Below, piece by piece: positions 57,601 to 64,000 of a stretch of DNA of 64,000 bases. The translations under genes were made by a program, and so were the position numbers. Origin of the DNA: Xestospongia bergquistia. Taxonomy: Eukaryota; Porifera; Demospongiae; Haplosclerida; Petrosiidae. The first letter of the stretch is position 1, and every line of letters begins with the position of its first letter. The DNA lies in NCBI GenBank assembly GCA_963965975.1, contig OZ014411.1:6309001-6373000 (forward strand), read 5' to 3'. The notes under the pieces are model-generated. The model was not told the DNA's origin. It worked only from the letters and a program-made list of their open reading frames with translations, and searched no databases.

Positions 57601-60600
57601 CCAACAATGCTAACATCATAAGTATCAAATATAGTGATAGTCCCCTTAAAATGTATGGTATTGTTTTCAATTTTGGCATTGGTTGTGAGGTATGTATCAA
57701 ATAATGCTATCTGCACTGTAGATACTATACCACTTACAGCATTGCTATCAGAGAAAAATGATACTTCAATGAAACATTCATTTTCCTCTGATCTTTGCAT
57801 TTTATAATACTTGCCAATCTGGCTATATGATGATGACACCAGTGTTGAGTGTAAAAGAAAAGAGACTGAGCTCTTCATAACGTTTGACTTATAGATACCT
57901 GGTAACAAAACTGCATGTCTAAAACCAGCTGTTAACTGCAGATTCCCCAGTCTCACAAAGAGACAGTCTGAGATGAGGCTCATGTTGTTGACATTCAGAT
58001 TACTGTCCAAATTTAGAAAAGCATATATTAAACAGTTTTGTTTGTTTTCTGGTGTAACAAAATGTTTTAAGTAAAAAGGATCTTGAATGACTGAATTAGT
58101 ATCGTATGTGAGTACAAAGGACAATCCTGGAGGTAATGCTGATTTAGCAGCTGAATAAGATCCTACAGGGATTAAGAAATGAAAAATCACGGATATTAAA
58201 CATAAGGGAAATATTGCCATGACGTTTCCTGACCATCATATGATATGACCAACCATAACAACTACTACTACAAATATGGTAGTAATCACACTTTCATAAC
58301 AATCCAATATAACTTAAAACACCAACAATACACATGTATTGTAACAAACCTGGGAATGAAAAAATGCTAGGCCTGTTTGATTTAAGATAGAGGTAAACAC
58401 GTCTGTGATTGATAAGTGTAGTTATATTCAATTTAATATCTCCTTTCAATAAACCAGGCACCTATTATAGATAAAAGTAGATCATCTTCATGTTGTAATT
58501 AAAAGTGTATTTGGGCACATACCTCTCCTTCGTTAACTTTTGATTGATGAAGTACTGATCCTTCAAATTCCATATCTACTATAAGATTACCTCCACTGAA
58601 TGATCTTGACATCACTATGTCGATCTCAAAGTCATATTTCGGCAAAACTGGAGTAAAAAAGCCAGAGCCATTCCAAAATTTGGAATCCTTTAATAAATGA
58701 TATTGTTTTCCATACTCTTGGAATGATATTGATTTGAAGTAAAGGTAACTGTTTTCTTTAAGCAGCATTTGTATTGATGGAAGCCTCACTAGAAGTGAGG
58801 GTTGCAGCGCATTTGGGATAGCTACATTAAGAGTAGTAGTCACTTCACTGCATAAGTCCACCACCATGCAAAATGGATTTGAAGTTGTAAGATATAAAAA
58901 GACAGGAAAGGAGTCTATTGTGATAAGTACTGTGGATGTTGTTCTCACAGCATAAAGAAAGCTCTTGGGTTGTTGTGCACTAACATTATGACATCCAGTT
59001 ACACCTTTTAAATCATTTGCAGTCCCAAAAAAGGCCATGTAGTCATATAAGGAGTATGCACGAGTCTTAGATAAATGAACAGAAATGGAAAGCCATGGAG
59101 GTAAAAAATCATTCATCTTATCCAAAAAAGTTGTGACTAAACTATCCTGTTGTAAGAGCTCACCAATAGTTGCAGGATTATACGATATCATTGAGTATGT
59201 TGGTAAACATTCTACATTACCACTACGTTCACATGACATACATCTGTCATTTGTATTATCACCTGATGCAAACAATGAGAACACAGATCTAAAATCATCA
59301 TTCAACTGAACTCCTGCTAGTGATAAAGGAAGATAAAGTGAAGATTTGCTAACAAAGACAACTCCATCAGTACTGTTATCACTTCTCCAATTACAAGAAG
59401 AATATAATGAAATTTTAGAAGCACATTGGTATGGTGTAAAGGCAAGGTCTTTCCAACAACATCCAATACCTAAATGACCTATTTTCAAACCTAATTTGGA
59501 AAAGTAGTCATTTCTTGACCTTTTACTTTTACTGGAAGTAACAATTATAGGTACATCCTCGGGTGTAGCAAAGTCAAGACCTGGTAAAATTTTGTATGTA
59601 ATTTTATAAAGCCCAGATGTATTAGCTTTTATGTTATACGAGTTCCGACTAGAATCTGACTTAACATCAATGAATGAACTTGTAAGCAGACTAAGAGCTG
59701 AATTGTTACTTGACTTGATAAAAATCTTTACTGGAGCTGAAGAAAATCGGATATTCTGACTACTACCTTCACTCAAAATAGGTACAGGGTAGGTTAGTAA
59801 AGTACCAATCTGACACCGTTCTCCTATAAACATTGTTCCCTCACAATTGCAGCTTATGTCACCTCCACTAGTTACAGAGCATTTACCTGGGTAGCATGGA
59901 TTTTGTTGACATTCATCTTTTACTAAAGAGAATGAAGTAAAATATTAACAATGTGTGTTAATTATTATCTCACCTACACATCTATTGCTAGAATTCCAAT
60001 TGACAGTATCACTCTCATTTAGTGTACATGTTTGTTCCCATTCTATAGTCCTTGGAATTCCTTCTACTTCATAGCCATGTTTGCATAAGAGACGACAAGT
60101 AGATTCGTATCTGTCATCACAAGGATATGTGACAACAGAATTCATAGGAGGAACTAGAACAGGACATTGTGATCGATGACAGAGGGGATGAAGTCCTGAC
60201 CATGTCTGATTTGGCAAACATGTAAGAGATATTGATCCTGTGATGTAATAGCCTGGATCACAAGTAAATGTACAGTTCTGATTTGTAACTTGACGTCCAG
60301 TACAAATCATATGACCATTTAAAGGAGCAAAAATGGCTGAACAGTTTAAAGCTAAAAACAGAAAATTCATTGTAATAATTGAAGTGGTTATGCTAACTAG
60401 TTTAACACCAAACACTACGTTAATTTAGCATGAATATGTAATCAACTGTATTATATGTGCCCTAATGACCATTGTGTAATAATCTTCGTCCTAGGATCAA
60501 TAAATTCCTTTAAAATTTGGAGTCACTGTATGTCCCCTTTAAAAATGCTTACATACCTATGCAAAAGTGTTCATTTGCTTCTAAAACAAATCCTGGATAG

Positions 60601-63600
60601 CACAGACACTTGTAGGAACCTGCTTCATTTGCACAAATTTGGGAACACCCTCCATTGTTAGTGATACACTCATCAATATCTATGTGTCAAGAAAAGAAAT
60701 GTGATATACTTAAGTAAATAGTAAATTTAACAAGATTACATCAAGATACAATAATATATAGCACTGTATAATGTGTATTTACAAAGTAAATTGACTTTAG
60801 TACATTGTGTATTACAAGAACATACTAATAAAGTGTATTCATCCTCTGATTGACCTTATATTATCACTTTTATGGCTTCGTTGTTTCTATTACACAAATT
60901 TATATGAGTTCTCAATGCCATTGTTTTTTATGTTTAACTAATGTAGATAAACTTGGAAATGTAATGCTCATTGATTATTGTCTTGAACTACATGAACAAG
61001 ACATGCTAGTGGAGTAGTTTGATTCATTATATAGACATTAAGAAGAAGTAATCAGTGCTAGCTAGCAACAAATTAAAGTTATGGCAGAAAAGAAAAGGAT
61101 GAAGTTATCATGAGCAGACTTTAATGATCATAGAACTCACCATTACAAGTTCTTTTATCCTCTAATAACATGTATCCATCTTTACAAGAACATTGAAAAC
61201 TTCCAACTGTATTTGTACAATTTTGGGTACATCCAGAAGTACCTTCAACACATTCATTAATGTCTGTAAAAAATATAATAATTACATATTGTATTATCAT
61301 CCACACATTAAATACACAGTTTATATAATTAGGTCTTATAAATTAATGATGATGCATGTGAAAGAGGTTAAAGTTTATCTCTTAAGTCAGCATTGTCCAG
61401 ATCATCCATTTAAATGTAATCGTAGAAAACAATAAATATCTAATCAGATCTGATCAAAATCCTTCATTTCCTCATAGTATTTCTTTCTATGATTATCCCT
61501 TCATTATGACCAAGTTATAGGTTAAGACAAGGTTTCTAAGCATCACATACACAATTGGTCAAATGCTCGATTTGTTCATCCTTCTATCTCCTTGCCTTAT
61601 CTAATAACAGCTTGAACACTACACTCTGAGTGATGACATGTTCAACCTTTTATAGGCCTTTTTTGAGAACTTTAGAAACAAAAAAGGTGATTCAGCAATT
61701 TACTATCAAGAGCTACTTTTTAGGAAACCATTTTCTTGTCAATCATTACTTTAACAGAAAAAAAACAGATGCAAACAGAGAATGCTAGTTCATTGTAGCT
61801 AAACTATCTCCAACTTCGAATTCTGGTAGTAAGTATTCCATCATGCTACAAAAAATAAAGCAAATGTAGGAATGGCTAATATCAATCCAATACAAACAAA
61901 ATAATAGGAATGGCAATTGCTTCATACCTTTGTAATAGAACAGGTGCCCGATGGCACAAACAAATAAGGATATTCATCAAATGTCTAAATAGTAACAGCA
62001 ATATATTGTTGCATTCTATGCCTGTGGTATTATGTAGGGATGACATCCCTACTATATTGTTTACAATCTTTGTATTTCTTACCCATCACTATATTTACTT
62101 GAATTGTTAGAAAATATTTTCGTTTACTAGTACAATTAATAGTAGGCTTGAGTAACTAAAAAACTATGTTACTGAAATGTATATTTTGCTAGTTCTAGCT
62201 CTAGTATAGTGGTACAGAACTACGTTGTTAAAAAACACTTTCAAATTTATTGTTAGTTGCAATATAACAATCCTACCAATAACCAGTTCATAAAAAAAAC
62301 ATTAAACATCACATGACATACTACAGCAACTATTGAAAACAAGCAAATAATCTAATAAGCTACTGCTGAGCTGTTAACAAACTTTAGGAGTACAATCTTT
62401 TCATTCTATAGCATAGCTGTTGCATCACATTACATAAGCATAGTTATATAATACTATTTATACAGCATTAAACTATACCATAACATAATATTCTACCAAT
62501 ATGTCTATGTTTTTTTACACAAGCTTTGTGACGCATATCTGTTTATATATCAACTATGATCCATTAAGCAGGTATGAAGATTACACAACAGGAAAGTACT
62601 AATAATAACATGAGCTTTAAATAACTTTACAATTCACTATAATGTCACTGTAACAACTATGATAGTTTATCATATATTTCTATAACAACAAGGATAGCTT
62701 ATGTAATAGCTGAATTGACAACATTACAAAATATATCAGCACTAACATAAGAGACAGCACATACCTGTACATGTTCTTCCATCACTATCTAGTTGATATC
62801 CAGTATTACAAGCACATCCATAGCTACCAAGTGTATTAACACATCTCTGATGACACCAGTTTGTTAGTGAGGAATTCCCACTATAGTTACCAATTAAAAC
62901 AGTTTCATTACATTCATTAATATCTACAGAAGTAAAAATAGGTGAGTTTAATGTTAACATTAAGATAGTCAAATAAGAGAAACAAAGAAGATATACTTTA
63001 ATTATCTACACATAACATGGTGTATATCAAAACTGTTCTAGTATCCTTTATCTACTACATGTATTCTTCTTTTGTTTTTATAAAAACTATAACAGTGATT
63101 CAGCATATTTACTTAATTCTAGCTAATGTAGTTAAACTTGGTAATATAAAACTTATTGATTATAGACTTGAACTATATAAATGAGAAATGCTAGTAGAGT
63201 AGTTTGATTCATTACATAAGAAAGACGTAAACTGAAACAAATTAAAGTTATGACATAAAAGAAATGATGAAGGTATCATGAAGAGACTTTAATGATCATA
63301 GCACTCACCATTACAAGTTCTTTTATCCTCTAATAACATGTATCCGTCTTCACAAGAACATTGAAAACTTCCAACTGTATTTGTACAATTCTGGGTACAT
63401 CCAGAGGTACCTTCACCACACTCATTAATGTCTATAAAAATATAATAATTAAATATTATATTATCCTCCACACAATAAATACATAGTTTATATAATTAGG
63501 TCTTTAAAATGATGATGCATGTGAAAGATGTTAACATTTATCTAACAAATGTAAATTCCATAGTATATTAGTGCCTGGTTATTTACACAAATACATGCAG

Positions 63601-64000
63601 TCATGGCAAATTCCTAAAGTTTAAAATTCAAACAGATCCTAAAAAATGAATATTGAGGATATCTCAATATTAATCAGAAATCACTTCTCTGTTTAGTAGA
63701 ATAGTAGTGTTGGTGTGTTTACTACTACATACCAACACCACACTTTATGTTGTGCAAACAGACTCCTAGCTCAATTACTAAGGTTAATGGCACATGATGA
63801 CTCCTTATTACGTACTCTACAAATGATAATGAACTCACTACTCACTATATACTTTATAGTAATGTTTTAAAATAGCAAATATTAGGTGGCCCATAGAAAT
63901 ATGGTTGTGTATAACACCCACATATAATCAACTGTCAACTGTAAAAATAACAACTCAAAGATGATGAAATGTAAACCTGAAGGATTGCTTCATCTAAACT
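53000..64000 (-). CDS. Receptor R3, 5' end outside window
   Basis: Thirteen exons visible (high to low): 63431-63309, 62923-62765, 61263-61141, 60679-60557, 60351-59974, 59922-58523, 58461-58350, 58162-54713, 54655-54446, 54285-54139, 53808-53693, 53633-53558, 53343-53000. Every one is open, with the R1 exon lengths and conserved GT-AG sites. Like R2 it has the two extra EGF exons (63431-63309 and 62923-62765). The tail has a 3-base insertion giving [11 protein letters not shown], which spoils the SxYxxI match, and a compensating 3-base deletion upstream. The EMI and first EGF exons should lie beyond 64000. Of the three receptors, R1 and R3 look functional. Confidence 0.75.
54713..58162 (-). 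CDS. R3 large ectodomain exon with two Ig domains
   Basis: 3450 bases, open, with the same coiled-coil, Cys cluster, RERQKRDM site and two Ig domains as R1. It is a mosaic of R1-like residues (KTVKTSC, HLPSQL) and R2-like residues (KSLHYW, KGILQIY). Confidence 0.8.
58350..59922 (-). CDS. R3 EGF/unassigned exon and linker exon
   Basis: Exon 59922-58523 is 1400 bases, as in R1, without the GATT insertion of R2; the basic site reads KSKR, as in R2. Exon 58461-58350 is the 112-base linker. The donor of the first exon is GTATG followed by a short insertion specific to R3 (TTTGG region at 58508-58514). Confidence 0.75.
59974..60351 (-). CDS. R3 sushi exon
   Basis: 378 bases, open, two sushi domains, as in R1 and R2, with scattered substitutions ([22 protein letters not shown]). 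Confidence 0.75.
60557..63431 (-). CDS. R3 EGF exons visible in window
   Basis: 63431-63309 ([16 protein letters not shown]), 62923-62765 ([16 protein letters not shown]), 61263-61141 ([16 protein letters not shown]) and 60679-60557 ([12 protein letters not shown]). All are phase 1-1. The alternation of the 123- and 159-base types shows the two-exon module duplicated relative to R1. Confidence 0.75.
61264..62764. other. R3 intron inside the added EGF module
   Basis: 1.5 kb AT-rich intron, very close to R2 34568-36105. No exon or RNA gene seen. Confidence 0.6.
63432..64000. other. R3 intron at right window edge
   Basis: Intron matching R1 10063-10650. The next EGF exon (DSCECC type) should begin just beyond the window. 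No coding sequence seen. Confidence 0.6.

Noticed and set aside
1-64000. tRNA, rRNA or CRISPR loci
   Set aside because: No cloverleaf, rRNA-like stretch or regularly spaced identical repeats were seen; the domain content is animal.

Overview
The window is animal nuclear DNA: AT-rich, with GT-AG introns, multi-exon genes for extracellular domains (EMI, EGF, sushi, immunoglobulin, ephrin-receptor-like Cys-rich) and retrotransposon remains. The species cannot be read from the sequence. An invertebrate, possibly an early-branching one such as a sponge or cnidarian, fits best; this is a low-confidence inference.

Layout. The window is a tandem array built from one convergent gene pair: a WD40-repeat gene on the plus strand, tail to tail with a very large receptor gene on the minus strand. 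Receptor R1 (19427 to 1804) could be assembled by hand from start codon to stop codon: 19 exons, 7422 coding bases, 2473 residues, with every splice phase consistent. Its order is signal peptide, EMI, seven EGF exons (one interrupted by a retrotransposon in the adjacent intron), two sushi domains, another EGF, a long unrecognised ectodomain, two Ig domains, ephrin-receptor-like Cys-rich repeats, Ser/Thr-rich stalk, one membrane span, and a short tyrosine-rich tail. R2 (about 41408 to 26292) is the same gene with two extra EGF exons and three lesions. R3 (from beyond 64000 to 53000) has the extra exons and no visible lesion, but its 5' end lies outside the window.

Between R1 and R2, and between R2 and R3, lies a conserved 2.6-2.7 kb spacer, then a scrap of WD40 3' end, then a receptor remnant holding only the 3' exons, fused at one exact point to a WD40 gene lacking its first part. 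That fusion point occurs three times (25020/25021, 50277/50278, 51726/51727), so it formed once and was copied. The last interval also carries a 1.45 kb head-to-tail duplication of the fusion.

Mobile elements. An LTR retrotransposon (11683-16701, 5-bp target duplication AGGAC) lies in an R1 intron and is absent from the matching R2 intron. Its enzymes are Ty3/gypsy-like, but integrase precedes reverse transcriptase, the Ty1/copia-like order described for Gmr1-type elements. A decayed reverse-transcriptase gene of a non-LTR-like family (42291-44868) sits between two direct copies of about 640 bp of R2 upstream sequence.

How the genes may work: the receptors look like cell-surface adhesion or recognition proteins. 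EMI plus EGF at the N-terminus recalls Draper/CED-1/MEGF10 engulfment receptors. Tandem copies with Ig and sushi domains and a YxxI/YxxM tail recall invertebrate immune or allorecognition loci. No function is demonstrated by the sequence. The most interesting points are the receptor architecture and its copy-number variation, the unusual pol order, and three perfect inverted repeats that appear in only one paralogue each, as expected from template-switch mutation.
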